DNA of 64,000 nt from Gaiellasilicea sp963749515. GTDB lineage: Bacteria; Actinomycetota; Thermoleophilia; Gaiellales; Gaiellaceae. The translations under genes were made by a program, and so were the position numbers. The notes beneath the pieces were generated by a model, which did no database searches, was not told the origin of the DNA, and saw only the letters and a program-made list of their open reading frames with translations. Where the stretch lies: the NCBI GenBank assembly GCA_963749515.1, contig CAVVMR010000012.1:1-64000 (forward strand). The letters run 5' to 3'. Of this stretch, positions 43,754 to 52,833 are shown in pieces (positions within the stretch are counted from its first letter, which is position 1; each line of letters opens with the position of its first letter).

Positions 43754-44691
43754 GCTGCGAGCTCTTTCGTCCAGTACGAGAAGACGAGGTCGGCGCCGGC
43801 CCGCTTGATCGCGGTCAGCGACTCGAGCGCCGCCGTGCGCTCGTCCAGGTGACCCGACGCCGCGGCCGCCTTCACCATGGCGTACTCGCCCGAGACGTTG
43901 TACGCGGCCACCGGGCAGTCGAAGCGCTCGCGCACGGCGCGGATCACGTCGAGGTACGGCAGCGCCGGCTTCACCATCAGCACGTCGGCTCCCTCGGCCA
44001 GGTCGAGCTCGCACTCGCGCAGGGCCTCCCGTACGTTGGCGGGATCCATCTGGTAGCCGCGGCGGTCGCCGAAGGCCGGCGCCGACTCGGCGACGTCACG
44101 GAACGGGCCGTAGAACGCGGACGCGTACTTCGCCGAGTAGGCCACGAGCGGCGTCTCGGGGAGCACCTCGCGGATCGCGCCGACGCGCCCGTCCATCATG
44201 TCGCTCGGGGCGACCGCGTCCGCGCCGGCGTCGACGTGGCTGACCGCGGTCCGCGCGAGCAGCTCGAGCGTCTCGTCGTTTGCGACCTCGCCGTCCCGGA
44301 TCACGCCGCAGTGGCCGTGTGCCGTGTACTCGCACAGGCACACGTCGGTGACGAGGACGAGCTCGGGATGCTCGGAGCGGAGCGCCCGGAGCGCCTGCTG
44401 CACGATTCCGTCCTCGATCCACGCGCCGGAGCCCTCGTCGTCCTTCTCCTCGGGGACGCCGAAGAGGAGGACGGCCTTGCCGCCGAGCGCGACGAGCTCG
44501 CCCGCTTCGGCGACCAGATCCTCGACGGAGTAGCGGCTCATGCCCGGCAACTCGTCGTTGAGAACGGTCGAAGGCCCCGCGAAATAGGGCATGACGAAGT
44601 CGTCGAGGTCGAGCCGAGTCTCGCGCACGAGGGAACGCAGGGCGTCCGTGCGACGGAGGCGGCGGAGGCGCGTGGCGGGGAAGGCGCTCAC
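43744..44691 (-). CDS. hemB: Porphobilinogen synthase (HemB)
   Basis: The 315-residue protein is delta-aminolevulinate dehydratase. It has the zinc site DVCLCEYTAHGHCG, the first active-site Lys in LVAYSAKYASAFYGPFRD and the second in DVLMVKPALPYLDV. It condenses two ALA to porphobilinogen. GTG 44691 is chosen because TAGATT lies 6 nt upstream; GTG 44697 is a weaker alternative. It is the first gene of the hemB-hemL unit; hemC and hemD are not in the window. Confidence 0.95.
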
Positions 44692-44697
44692 GCACAC

Positions 44698-44703
44698 AAT
44701 CTA
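44698..44703 (-). promoter_or_regulatory. -10-like box TAGATT of hemB
   Basis: On the minus strand, 6 nt before GTG 44691, with no Shine-Dalgarno. Confidence 0.4.
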
Positions 44704-44746
44704 CGCGGCGGCGTGGGGGATCGCCGCTGCGGAGTGAAACCGGAAG

Positions 44747-44908
44747 CTACGCGTTCGTCAGTGCAATCCTCGTCTGCAGGGACGCAAACGGAGAGTTGCG
44801 GATCTTCGCCTTGAGTTGTGCCGCAGTCATTCTCGTTCCGCCTTTCGGCCGCAGGAACCAGTCGGTTGCAGCATCGGTTGCGTCCGCGAAGACCTGCATC
44901 ACCCCCAT
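44747..44908 (-). CDS. Possible small protein (53 aa or shorter)
   Basis: The spacer 44704-45062 is otherwise without genes. This minus-strand frame encodes a plausible peptide with MQVFADATDAATDWFLRP and a basic segment AAQLKAKIRNSPFASLQ. Alternative starts are ATG 44899 (GGGGGTG directly before) and ATG 44830 (AAAGGCGG upstream, 27 residues). There is no recognisable family and no promoter-like box, so it may not be a gene. Confidence 0.3.
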   Translation of the reverse strand: MGVMQVFADATDAATDWFLRPKGGTRMTAAQLKAKIRNSPFASLQTRIALTNA

Positions 44909-45062
44909 GAGGCATTGCCGCTCGGGCCTGCCGGTCTGTCCAGGCCCGCCCGTAAGGTGAATCGGCTTGAGCAGGAACGCAGTAGCGAGCGAGGACTGGC
45001 TGGCCGACGAGCCGGATCCGCCCGACGAGTCGCTCTGGTGGAACCTTGCGGAAGGGTCGGCT

Positions 45063-45878
45063 ATGGTGCCGCCCATGGCTTCGGCCCGAAACCGGCAGAC
45101 GGTGCGGCCGCGTGCGCCCAGGGAACTTCAGCGCATGCGAGCTCGCCGGCGAAGACCGGAGCGTCACGCCGCTCGTTTTGTCCTGACCGTTCTCTTTTCG
45201 GCGGTCCTGCTGCTGACCCTCCTCTTGACTGCATTCGGCACGTGGAGCGCCGATCCCGTGGCGTCCAGCCCCCTCGCCGAGGCAAACGTCCTTCCGGGCG
45301 GTCAGCCGCTGCCACAGATCGTCGCCACGGTCGGCACGGTGCAGCTGCAGCTTCCGGTGGCCCAGACGGCGGTGACCGCGATTGGATACCACCACGCGGG
45401 CAACGGCTCGCTGACGCTCGATCCGGTCGGGCGCCAGGGGAACGCCGGTCTCTTCGCCCGCATCTGGCACCGCCTCGCGGGAGCAAAGGAGAACCGGCTC
45501 GTCTGGTATCAGCTCCGCGGTGATCGCGGCCCCGGCACGTCGGTGCTCGCGGTGGGCGCCGCGCCCGGCACCGACGTCTATGCGCCGGTGGACGGAACGG
45601 TCGTCGGAATCACCGACTTCGTGCTCTCGAACCGCACGTACGGCGCTCGGATCGACATCCGGCCGCACGCCGCGCCTTCGGTCGTCGTCTCGCTCTCGCA
45701 CCTGCGCGCCGACCCGGCGCTGACCGTCGGCTCCGCGGTCACCAAGGCGCGCTCGAAGATGGGCGTCGTCGTCGACCTGACGGCCGTCGAGCGCCAGGCA
45801 CTCGCCCGCTACACGCAGGACGCGGGCAACAACGTCTCGCTGTCGGTACGTCCGGCCGCCGTGCTCTCGGTTCGCTGA
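45063..45878 (+). CDS. Membrane-anchored M23-like protein, zinc site degenerate
   Basis: The 271-residue protein has a basic N-terminus, one transmembrane helix (FVLTVLFSAVLLLTLLLTAFG, about residues 40-60), and a C-terminal M23/LytM-like beta domain. That domain has the VYAPVDGTVVGITDF turn and a SLSHLRADPALTVGSAV turn where peptidases have HxH. The usual HxxxD and second His ligand are not visible, so it is probably non-catalytic, as in LytM activators. ATG 45063 has GGAAGG 7 nt upstream; TTG 44967 is an alternative. Confidence 0.65.
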   Translation: MVPPMASARNRQTVRPRAPRELQRMRARRRRPERHAARFVLTVLFSAVLLLTLLLTAFGTWSADPVASSPLAEANVLPGGQPLPQIVATVGTVQLQLPVAQTAVTAIGYHHAGNGSLTLDPVGRQGNAGLFARIWHRLAGAKENRLVWYQLRGDRGPGTSVLAVGAAPGTDVYAPVDGTVVGITDFVLSNRTYGARIDIRPHAAPSVVVSLSHLRADPALTVGSAVTKARSKMGVVVDLTAVERQALARYTQDAGNNVSLSVRPAAVLSVR

Positions 45879-46654
45879 AAATCCTCTTCATCGGCGACGT
45901 CGTCGGAGCGCCCGGACGCCGGGCGGTCGAGGAGCGCCTGCGCGGCCTGCGGGAGGAGCTCGGCGCGTCGTTCTGCGTCGTCAACGGCGAAAACCTCGCC
46001 GACGGGGTCGGGATCACGCCCAAGCTCGCGACCAGGGTCCTGGCTGCGGGCGCGGACGTGATCACGCTCGGCAACCACACCTGGCGGCGCACCGAGATCA
46101 ACAGCTACCTCGAGCGCGCGGAGCGGGTGGTCCGGCCCGCGAACTTCTCGAAGTTCGCTCCGGGCCGCGGGTTGACGATCGCTGCGGCCGAGGATGGCAC
46201 CAAGGTGGCCGTGATCAACGTCATGGGCTCCCTGTTCCTGTCGCCCGCGGTGGCGATGTTCGAGGTGATCGACGAGCTCGTCGAGGAGGCGCGGGCGGAG
46301 ACGCCGGTGATTCTGGTCGACGTTCACGCCGAGGCGACGAGCGAGAAGGTCGCGCTCTCGCGCTGGCTCGACGGCCGCGTCACCGTGGTCGTCGGCACGC
46401 ACACGCACGTGCAGACCTCCGACGCGCGCATCCAACCCGGCGGCACGGCCGCGATCACCGACGCCGGCATGACGGGGCCGCACGACTCCGTGATCGGCGT
46501 CAAGGGCGATCAGGCGATCTACCGGATGCGCACCGGCTTGCCTGTCCGCTTCGAGACTGCCGAAGGCGGCGTCCGGATCGAGGGTGCGCTGATCGAGTGC
46601 GACGCGTCCGGACGAGCTACGGCGATCGAGCCGGTTCGCGTCCCCTATCCCTGA
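45875..46654 (+). CDS. YmdB-family metallophosphoesterase (CTG start)
   Basis: The 259-residue protein is the TIGR00282/YmdB type, with all metal-site motifs: FIGDVVGAPGRRAV, VVNGENLADGVGIT, ITLGNHTW, VDVHAEATSEK and VGTHTHVQTSD, then TDAGMTGP. YmdB proteins are 2-prime,3-prime-cAMP phosphodiesterases that affect biofilm and sporulation. No ATG, GTG or TTG exists near the conserved N-terminus. The frame opens with CTG at 45875, overlapping the stop of the M23-like gene as CTGA, so CTG is the likely start by translational coupling. Confidence 0.88.
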   Translation: MKILFIGDVVGAPGRRAVEERLRGLREELGASFCVVNGENLADGVGITPKLATRVLAAGADVITLGNHTWRRTEINSYLERAERVVRPANFSKFAPGRGLTIAAAEDGTKVAVINVMGSLFLSPAVAMFEVIDELVEEARAETPVILVDVHAEATSEKVALSRWLDGRVTVVVGTHTHVQTSDARIQPGGTAAITDAGMTGPHDSVIGVKGDQAIYRMRTGLPVRFETAEGGVRIEGALIECDASGRATAIEPVRVPYP

Positions 46655-47822
46655 GCAGAACGACGAGCAGGGCGACGAGGACGAGGTCGCGCGCGAGCAC
46701 GAGCAGGGACGGCAGCAGCTCGAGCTCGCGGACGAGATCCCAGTAGCGCGAGGGAAACCAGAGCTGTGTCAGGACGAGCGCTCCTGCCAGCAGCTTCGAC
46801 GCGTGCTGCCCACGCAGGCCGGCGACGAGCGGCACGAGGGGCACGAGCCAGATCAGAAACTGCGGCGAGAGCACCTTGCCGAGTGCGACGAACGCGACGA
46901 GAGCCGCAGCGCTCCAGCGGACGAGCTCTTCTGCCGTTTCGGGCCGGCGAAGCCAGATCCAGACCAGCGCACCGATCTGGATCAGGCTGAGCAGCACGGC
47001 GGCGACGCCGGTTCCGGTCGCGTGCAGGTTCTGCGAGCCGTGCCCCGAGCGCATCTCGACGTCGAGCCCGAGCAGGTGGTGAACGGCAAGGTAGAGCGCC
47101 GAACCGAGGCTCTCGATCTGGAGGGGGCGCGAGAGCTGGCGGCCGATGCTGTGCGCAACCCCGTCCGGCGCGACGAGGAGGAACGGGGCGAAGACGAGCG
47201 CGACCACGGCTGCCAGCACGCCGAGGCAGAGGACCGCCTCGCGCCGGCCGCGCCGCCGCCAGACGTACGCCACGGCGAGGGGGACGAGCACGGCCGGGTA
47301 GAGCTTCACCGCGACCGCAGCGCCGAGCACGCCGAAGCCGAGGCGATGTCGCCCGTGGATCAGAGCGGCGAGCGCGCCGGCGACGAGCGCCGCAGGCCAG
47401 AGATCGAAGCGGGTCAGCACGACGGAGCCGAGCAAGAGCGGGAAGGAAGCGACGAGCGCGAGCACGAGCACTGTTCGAGATCTCGTGGCGCGAAGCCCGG
47501 CGAGCGCGACGCCGGTGAGCAGCACGACCGCCACCCCGCAGGCCGCCATCAACCACTCGAACGCGTCCCGAAAGCCCTGCTCGTCGTCGCTGACGAGCGC
47601 CGGCAGGACGAAGACCGGGAGCGCACCGGGCGGGTACTCGGGACGGATGTCGCGGTACGGCACCTCACCGTCCTCGATCGCATTGCCGTAGGTCAGGTAG
47701 ACCGGCGTGTCGACGATCTCGCCCTCGTCGTACCACGCCGTGTGCAGGACGCCCCACGAGGCCAGGAAGAGCGCCGCCGCAGCGACCGCCGCGAGCTCAG
47801 TGAACCGTCGCGGACTGGTCAC
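46617..47822 (-). CDS. Polytopic glycosyltransferase, DUF2029/GT87-like
   Basis: The 401-residue protein has about ten transmembrane helices and a large first loop with YLTYGNAIEDGEVPYRDIRPEYPPGALPVF. The D-x-x-PEYPPG motif is the acceptor/catalytic loop of GT-C mannosyl- and arabinosyl-like transferases. It uses a polyprenyl-phosphate sugar outside the membrane. It overlaps the upstream gene by 26 bp, forming a three-gene unit with GtrA, and its end overlaps the convergent ymdB gene by 38 bp. Confidence 0.8.
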   Translation of the reverse strand: MTSPRRFTELAAVAAAALFLASWGVLHTAWYDEGEIVDTPVYLTYGNAIEDGEVPYRDIRPEYPPGALPVFVLPALVSDDEQGFRDAFEWLMAACGVAVVLLTGVALAGLRATRSRTVLVLALVASFPLLLGSVVLTRFDLWPAALVAGALAALIHGRHRLGFGVLGAAVAVKLYPAVLVPLAVAYVWRRRGRREAVLCLGVLAAVVALVFAPFLLVAPDGVAHSIGRQLSRPLQIESLGSALYLAVHHLLGLDVEMRSGHGSQNLHATGTGVAAVLLSLIQIGALVWIWLRRPETAEELVRWSAAALVAFVALGKVLSPQFLIWLVPLVPLVAGLRGQHASKLLAGALVLTQLWFPSRYWDLVRELELLPSLLVLARDLVLVALLVVLLRDRGREPARSP

Positions 47823-49539
47823 GTCGATAGAGAACCGCGAAGGCGACGAAGGGGAAGAACCACGGAATGTAGAGATAGAACCAGTGCGTCAGCACGAGCT
47901 CGAACCCGATCAGCACGGCGGCGGTGAGCGCCGCGAGCTGCAGGATCGACTTGCGCCGCGGCACGAACGCGACGAGGACGGCGCCCGCGACCAGGGCCAC
48001 CTGCAGCACCTGCTGGAGGAGATGGAGGTCGGGAACCCCCTTCGCGCGGTACTGCCCCCAGCCCCAGAGGGAGAACGGTGACTCCCGGTCGAGCTGGAAG
48101 CCGAGCGTGCGGTCGATGAACACGCGCGCGGCGTGCAGCGGGTCGGGCTCCAGCAGCAGGACGAGGAAGGCGGCAACCGTGGCGCCGGCGAAGGCGAGCC
48201 CGAACCGCTTGGCGGGAACGCGCAAACCACCCGGGTACGACAGCCAGAGCGGCGCGAGCAGCAGCGCGGCGAACTTCGTCCAGCCGGCAAGCGCGACCGC
48301 TGCACCCCGCGCCCAGGCGGAGGAGGCGAGCCAGAAGCCCCAGATCAGGAAAGCGGGCATGATCGCGTCGTTCGTGTTCGAGTTGGAGACGTAGAGCGTG
48401 AACGGGTAGGCCGCCCAGGCGAACGCCAGCAGAGCCGCCAGCCGCGGCCCCCCGAACCGCCGCCCGACGAGCGCGAGCCCGAGCATGCAAATGGCGTCGA
48501 AGAGGAGTGAGGTGGCGTGCGCCGCCCAGAGCTCGTCCCACTTTCCGGTCCAGCCGAAGACGGCATACCCGGGCAGGTAGGCGAGGTAGGACACGGGGCC
48601 GTAGGTGTCGCCGCGCGGATTCGACGCCTCGCAGCGCCCGTTCGTCTGGATCCGCTCGCGGATCTCGCCCTCGGCGTCGGCGATGCCGCAGGGCTCCTGG
48701 CTCTCCTGTACCGGCATGTGACCGTACGGCATCTCACCGTTCGCGATTCGTTGCGCGCCCACGACACCCGCGAAGCCGACGTCGATGACGCTTCGCTGTG
48801 CCTCGACGTTCAGCCCGACCCGGAACCCGGCCAGGAAGACTGCGGCGCCGGCGAGCAGCCAGATCGGCCAGACCGGCCGCCCAGCGCGCGGCGGCCGGTC
48901 ACGGCGCGCGATCCAGACGCAGCGGACAAGCAGGTAGAGGAGCGGCGGGTAGGCCAGCGGGGCACTCCAGAAGATCTCGCCCTCGTTGAAGAGGCGGAGC
49001 GAGATGGAGAACGAGAGCAGGGCGAGGAGGTCGAGGTTCCGCAGCGAGCGAAGCCTGCGGAGGTCGGCGAGCCCGAGGAGAAAGAGGCCGCAGAAGCCGA
49101 GCCACAGCCACATGCCGTTGATCGTCTTGCCGCCGAACGCACCCGCACCGCCTCGCGCCATCGTCCACGCGACCTGCGGGCCGGTCCAGGCCTCGATCAC
49201 TGAGCCCGTGTCGTCGTTCACCTTGCCGAGCACGATCTGCCCCGCGTCTCCCGACCAGGCCTTCACGATCCACTCGTCGGTCGCGGCTCGATACTCGGCG
49301 TCGGTCTGCGGCTTCGGCGGGTACCGATCGAGCCACGCGGCGACCTTCGGGTAGCGCAGCAGGATGTCGGTGGCGCTCTTCTCGTTCAGCCGTGCGGCGG
49401 CGTCGGATGGCACGAACGGCGTCTGGACCAGACGGCCGTCGTTGTCGTAGACCGGTTCGCTGGGGGCAGGCGCGGCTGCTGCGGGCGCGGCGAGCGCCAG
49501 CGCGGCGGCGAAACCCGCTAGTGCCTTTTGAACGACCAG
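47797..49539 (-). CDS. Polytopic glycosyltransferase-like membrane protein (CTG start)
   Basis: The protein is about 580 residues if begun at CTG 49539. It has a signal-like N-terminus (VVQKALAGFAAALALAAPAAAA), an external domain (about 30-130) and roughly ten transmembrane helices. The luminal loop contains GPVSYLAYLPGYAVFGWTGKWD, resembling GT-C loops. CTG is preceded by GGGGAA at -8, and no ATG/GTG/TTG gives the signal peptide. GTG 49413 would start inside the external domain. It lies between GtrA and the DUF2029 gene. Confidence 0.75.
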   Translation of the reverse strand: MVVQKALAGFAAALALAAPAAAAPAPSEPVYDNDGRLVQTPFVPSDAAARLNEKSATDILLRYPKVAAWLDRYPPKPQTDAEYRAATDEWIVKAWSGDAGQIVLGKVNDDTGSVIEAWTGPQVAWTMARGGAGAFGGKTINGMWLWLGFCGLFLLGLADLRRLRSLRNLDLLALLSFSISLRLFNEGEIFWSAPLAYPPLLYLLVRCVWIARRDRPPRAGRPVWPIWLLAGAAVFLAGFRVGLNVEAQRSVIDVGFAGVVGAQRIANGEMPYGHMPVQESQEPCGIADAEGEIRERIQTNGRCEASNPRGDTYGPVSYLAYLPGYAVFGWTGKWDELWAAHATSLLFDAICMLGLALVGRRFGGPRLAALLAFAWAAYPFTLYVSNSNTNDAIMPAFLIWGFWLASSAWARGAAVALAGWTKFAALLLAPLWLSYPGGLRVPAKRFGLAFAGATVAAFLVLLLEPDPLHAARVFIDRTLGFQLDRESPFSLWGWGQYRAKGVPDLHLLQQVLQVALVAGAVLVAFVPRRKSILQLAALTAAVLIGFELVLTHWFYLYIPWFFPFVAFAVLYRRDQSATVH

Positions 49540-49964
49540 AGCTTGTTCCCCACGAAGTTGAGCGGGGTCACGAGCACGATCGCGAGCGCCTGCGCGGGCA
49601 GCTCGCCGACGCCGAACCGGACGAGCCCGTACAGCAGCACGAGGTTCGCCGCGAGCGCGAAGGTCGAGACGACCAGGAAGCGCAGGCCCTGGTAGGCGAC
49701 GTGCCCGCGCTGTCCCCGGAAGGTCCAGACCCGGTTCCAGGTGTAGTTGTTCGTGACCGCGACCAGGAACGAGCCCGTGGCGGCGAGGAGATAGTGCAGC
49801 CCGGCGCCGCGGAGAAGCAGCGCGTACACGGCGAGGTTGACGAGGTAGCCGCTCGCTCCGACGGTGCAGAACTTCGCGAGCTGGTACCAGTTGTGCCGTC
49901 GGCCGAGTGCACGCCGTGCGCGCTCGATCGTGCCTTGGTCAGCGAAAGCGGAAGAGCGCTGCAT
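49518..49964 (-). CDS. GtrA-like membrane protein
   Basis: The 148-residue protein has four transmembrane helices and the GtrA signatures KFCTVGASGYLVNLAVYALL, NNYTWNRVWTFRG and PLNFVGNKLWSFKRH. GtrA-family proteins are thought to flip polyprenyl-phosphate-linked sugars, supplying the GT-C enzymes encoded directly downstream. Its stop overlaps the start region of the next gene by about 22 bp. Confidence 0.9.
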   Translation of the reverse strand: MQRSSAFADQGTIERARRALGRRHNWYQLAKFCTVGASGYLVNLAVYALLLRGAGLHYLLAATGSFLVAVTNNYTWNRVWTFRGQRGHVAYQGLRFLVVSTFALAANLVLLYGLVRFGVGELPAQALAIVLVTPLNFVGNKLWSFKRH

Positions 49965-49992
49965 CGACGCGGGCGAGCCTAGCAGCGAAGGT

Positions 49993-50634
49993 CTACCGGG
50001 CCGGGTGCTCGGCGAACCCCGCCTCGCCCACGAGCGGCACGAACCGGCAAGGGACCGACGACCTCTCCTCTCGCCCGTGCGGCCCGCGGGTCACGATCTC
50101 GAGCCGCTGGTCGCGCCGGCTTCCGACGGGCACGACCATGCGCCCTCCCGGAGCGAGCTGGGCATAGAGCGCCTCGGGTACGGACGGCGCGGCAGCCGCG
50201 ACCGCGATCCCGTCGAACGGGGCGCGCTCGGGAACGCCCAGCGTGCCGTCACCCACCCGCACCTCGACCCGCTCGTAGCCCGCAGCCGCGAGGGTCCGGC
50301 GCGCTCGCTCCGCGAGCGCCGCGACACGCTCGATCGTGACGACCTCGGCCGCGAGCTCGGCGAGGACCGCCGCCTGATATCCGGACCCCGTCCCGACGTC
50401 GAGGACCTGCTCGTCGCCCTCCAGATCGAGCTCGGCGCAGATCGCAGCGACCATGAAGGGCTGCGAGATCGTCTGCCCGTGGCCGATCGGAAGCGCGCGG
50501 TCGTCGTAAGCCCGTCGGCGCAGCTCGCTCGGCACGAACAGCTCGCGCCGGACGCGTCCGATCGCCTCCAGCACGCGCGCGTCGCTGATCCCTCGGCGGC
50601 GAAGGAGCGCTGCGAGATCCTGGCTCGACCTCAC
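49993..50634 (-). CDS. pcm: Protein-L-isoaspartate O-methyltransferase
   Basis: The 213-residue methyltransferase starts with RVLEAIGRVRRELFVP and has the PCMT hallmarks LPIGHGQTISQPFMVA and VLDVGTGSGYQAAVLAELA. It repairs isoaspartyl residues in damaged proteins. GTG 50634 overlaps the upstream phosphatase gene stop (GTGA), so they are coupled. Length is normal for Pcm. Confidence 0.93.
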   Translation of the reverse strand: MRSSQDLAALLRRRGISDARVLEAIGRVRRELFVPSELRRRAYDDRALPIGHGQTISQPFMVAAICAELDLEGDEQVLDVGTGSGYQAAVLAELAAEVVTIERVAALAERARRTLAAAGYERVEVRVGDGTLGVPERAPFDGIAVAAAAPSVPEALYAQLAPGGRMVVPVGSRRDQRLEIVTRGPHGREERSSVPCRFVPLVGEAGFAEHPAR

Positions 50635-51950
50635 GACCGGACGAGAGCGCGTGCGTACGCGGGAGGCGCGACGCCGAAGTGGTCGAGGACGGCGGGCATC
50701 ACCTCCACGATCGAGCCGGGGAGCGCATCGATCCCGACCGTGAGCATCGGCACCTCGGAGTCGCCGGCGAGGAGCGAGCCGTGCGAGCCGCCGCCGGCGT
50801 GGTGCCGGCCGCCGAGGTCCGCGAACTCCCAGCCGGCTGCGGCCGAGACGATCAGCTCGCCGGCATTCGGGTTCGCCAGCGCCGCCCAGGCCCGCTCGCG
50901 CCCCTCCGGATAGTCCAGGATCGCCGCGTCGCCGCTCGAGCCGGTCGGGGTGAAGCGCAGCTCGGCGCCGTCACGACGGGCCACGGCCTCGTCCGCTTCT
51001 CGCCAGAGGACGACATCGACGGCCTCGTTTCCATCGAGCCGCCGCGCGAGCGCCGCAGGCTCGCCGTCCGTGTAGACCATGCCCGCGCGGTTCGAGGCGG
51101 TCACGAGCTCCTCGGGGAAGACGTCCTGCAGCCGGGCAACCTCGCTCACCGTCGTCTGCCCGTGGTCGGCGCAGAGGATGACGGCGTAGCGCTCGAGGAA
51201 CTCGTCGGCCCCGCCGGCCGCCTCGATCAGCGTCCCGACGGCGACGTCGCACCGGGCGAGCGCTGCGTGCGCCGCATCGGGCCCCTGCGCGTGCGAGGCG
51301 TAGTCGTAGTCCGAGAGGTAGTAGACGAGGAAGTCGAACCCGTCCCGCGTGACGAGCCAGCGGCCGACCGCGACGGTGTACGCGTCGATCGATCCTCGCG
51401 GCCGGTTGCGCACCGAGAGCGGCGCACCGGTCGTGTCGGACTCGAACAGGTTGTAGAAGAAGAACCGGCTCGGCCCATGCGCCGGACGTGTCAGGAAGGG
51501 AACCGTCGGACGATGCTCGTGCCGGCCGCGGTAGCAGGTGATGTTCACCGCCGCGGCCGTCAGCCCCGCGTCTTCCAGGGCCTCGTAGAAGGTCACCGCG
51601 TTCTTGCCGAGGTGACTGTCGTTGAGCCCGTAGATCGTGTCGATCAGCGACTGCTTCGTCCCCGCCGCCCGCACGGCGCCGAAGGAGGAGCCGTATTCGA
51701 CGAGCCGCTTCTCTCCCCGGTGGTACCAGACGAGGTGCGGGATCTCGTGTACGTCCGGGTGCGCTCCCGTCGCGAGCGCCGAGAGGCAGACGGGCGTCAG
51801 CGAGGGGAAGGTCGAGATGGCGCGGCGGTAGCGGCCGTGCTCCGCGAGCAGCGCGAGGGATGGTGCAGCTTGTCGCTCGAGCGTGTCCTCGAACATCGAC
51901 GGCGTGAGGCCGTCGATGACAACGAGGATCAGCTTCTTCCCGATGGTCAA
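50631..51950 (-). CDS. Alkaline phosphatase superfamily (nucleotide pyrophosphatase-like) enzyme
   Basis: The 439-residue protein has the AP-fold metal and nucleophile motifs: VVIDGLTPSM (Asp ligand), STFPSLTPVCLSALATGAHP (Thr nucleophile), YYLSDYDYASHAQGPD, LCADHGQTTV and GGGSHGSLL. It belongs with type I phosphodiesterase/nucleotide pyrophosphatases. No signal peptide is seen, so it is probably cytoplasmic or membrane-associated. It starts at TTG 51950, overlapping the upstream membrane-protein stop (TTGA). Confidence 0.85.
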   Translation of the reverse strand: MTIGKKLILVVIDGLTPSMFEDTLERQAAPSLALLAEHGRYRRAISTFPSLTPVCLSALATGAHPDVHEIPHLVWYHRGEKRLVEYGSSFGAVRAAGTKQSLIDTIYGLNDSHLGKNAVTFYEALEDAGLTAAAVNITCYRGRHEHRPTVPFLTRPAHGPSRFFFYNLFESDTTGAPLSVRNRPRGSIDAYTVAVGRWLVTRDGFDFLVYYLSDYDYASHAQGPDAAHAALARCDVAVGTLIEAAGGADEFLERYAVILCADHGQTTVSEVARLQDVFPEELVTASNRAGMVYTDGEPAALARRLDGNEAVDVVLWREADEAVARRDGAELRFTPTGSSGDAAILDYPEGRERAWAALANPNAGELIVSAAAGWEFADLGGRHHAGGGSHGSLLAGDSEVPMLTVGIDALPGSIVEVMPAVLDHFGVAPPAYARALVRS

Positions 51951-52366
51951 TCCTTGGCGAGCGTGCGCAGGCCGGCGTACCGCTCGGACTGGGTGCGGCG
52001 GAGCCGCAGGGCGAGAGTGGGCACCGCAGCGGCCACGAGATAGCCGGCCACCGGTACGAATGCGAGCCCGGCGAGCCCCGCGGCGACCGCGGCGACGATC
52101 GCAGCGAGGCCGCCCCGCGTCCCGCCTCGCCGGAGCGCGCCGGCGACGACAATCGCGGCAGCGGCTGCACCGACGAGTCCTCCGATCGCGCCGCCGCCGA
52201 TCTCCGTCCAGTCTTCGATCACGGCACCCGTCACGGCGCCGGCCGCACCGGCGAGCACGACCGCAGCGGCGCGCCCGAGTGGCGTTGCGGAGAGAAGCCC
52301 CGCAAAGAAAACCCCGAGCGCGGTGCCGAGCCCGAGTGCCAGGCCGATCGTGTACCAGTCGCCCAT
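51947..52366 (-). CDS. Gly/Ala-rich membrane protein, unknown
   Basis: The 139-residue protein consists of four hydrophobic, glycine- and alanine-rich helices and ends in a basic cytoplasmic tail (LRLRRTQSERYAG). No family is evident to me. It is co-transcribed with the phosphatase-like gene through a TTGA overlap, suggesting a common role at the membrane. TACACT precedes ATG 52366 by 7 nt. Confidence 0.65.
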   Translation of the reverse strand: MGDWYTIGLALGLGTALGVFFAGLLSATPLGRAAAVVLAGAAGAVTGAVIEDWTEIGGGAIGGLVGAAAAAIVVAGALRRGGTRGGLAAIVAAVAAGLAGLAFVPVAGYLVAAAVPTLALRLRRTQSERYAGLRTLAKD

Positions 52367-52373
52367 CGGGCCC

Positions 52374-52379
52374 AGTGTA
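52374..52379 (-). promoter_or_regulatory. -10-like box TACACT
   Basis: On the minus strand, 7 nt before ATG 52366, with no Shine-Dalgarno. It lies in the divergent spacer shared with the thioredoxin-fold gene. Confidence 0.4.
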
Positions 52380-52449
52380 GTTTCGGCGCGGTGTTTTCTG
52401 GATACACAACAGTTGACTGGATCACTCGCACCGCCAGGAGGCACTTTCA

Positions 52450-52749
52450 GTGACAGAAGTCGATCGGCCCTTGCTCGTGTTCTTCTGGTCCGAACGCTCG
52501 GGACCGGCGCGCCGCATGGAGAGCCTGCTCGCACATCTCGAGCGCAAGGAGCGTCACCGTCTGCGCGTCCGTCGCGTGGATGTCGACGCGAATCCCGAGC
52601 TTGCGGAACGCTTCAAGGTCGACATCGTGCCCACGCTCGTGCTCGTCAAGGACAAGAAAGCCGTCTCCCGGCTGGACGGTCGAACGAGTGCTCCGCGGAT
52701 CGAGTCGATGCTCGAGCCGCATCTGCAGCACGAGCTCGCGGTCGCCTAA
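52450..52749 (+). CDS. Thioredoxin-fold protein lacking active-site cysteines
   Basis: The 99-residue protein follows the thioredoxin pattern: LLVFFWSERSGPARRMESLL where WCGPC is expected, VDVDANPELAERFKVDIVPTLVLVKDKK with the cis-Pro, and a C-terminal helix. Both redox cysteines are replaced (Ser and Ala), so it cannot act as a dithiol oxidoreductase; a binding role is likelier. GTG 52450 has AGGAGG 8 nt upstream. It is divergent from the membrane-protein gene. Confidence 0.8.
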   Translation: MTEVDRPLLVFFWSERSGPARRMESLLAHLERKERHRLRVRRVDVDANPELAERFKVDIVPTLVLVKDKKAVSRLDGRTSAPRIESMLEPHLQHELAVA

Positions 52750-52833
52750 AACCGGTCCTCCTTCTCCTGCGTAAGGTCGAGATGACGGCTCGAACGGGTC
52801 CGTCCAATGACGACCGCTCAAAGGAGGCCGAGT

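Noticed and set aside
44816..45523. Plus-strand frame in the hemB/M23 spacer
   Set aside because: Its translation has no protein-like pattern, and it overlaps the membrane-anchored M23-like gene that has a transmembrane helix and Shine-Dalgarno.
45063..45878. Active M23 zinc endopeptidase
   Set aside because: The HxxxD and HxH ligands are not visible, so only a degenerate LytM-like fold is claimed.
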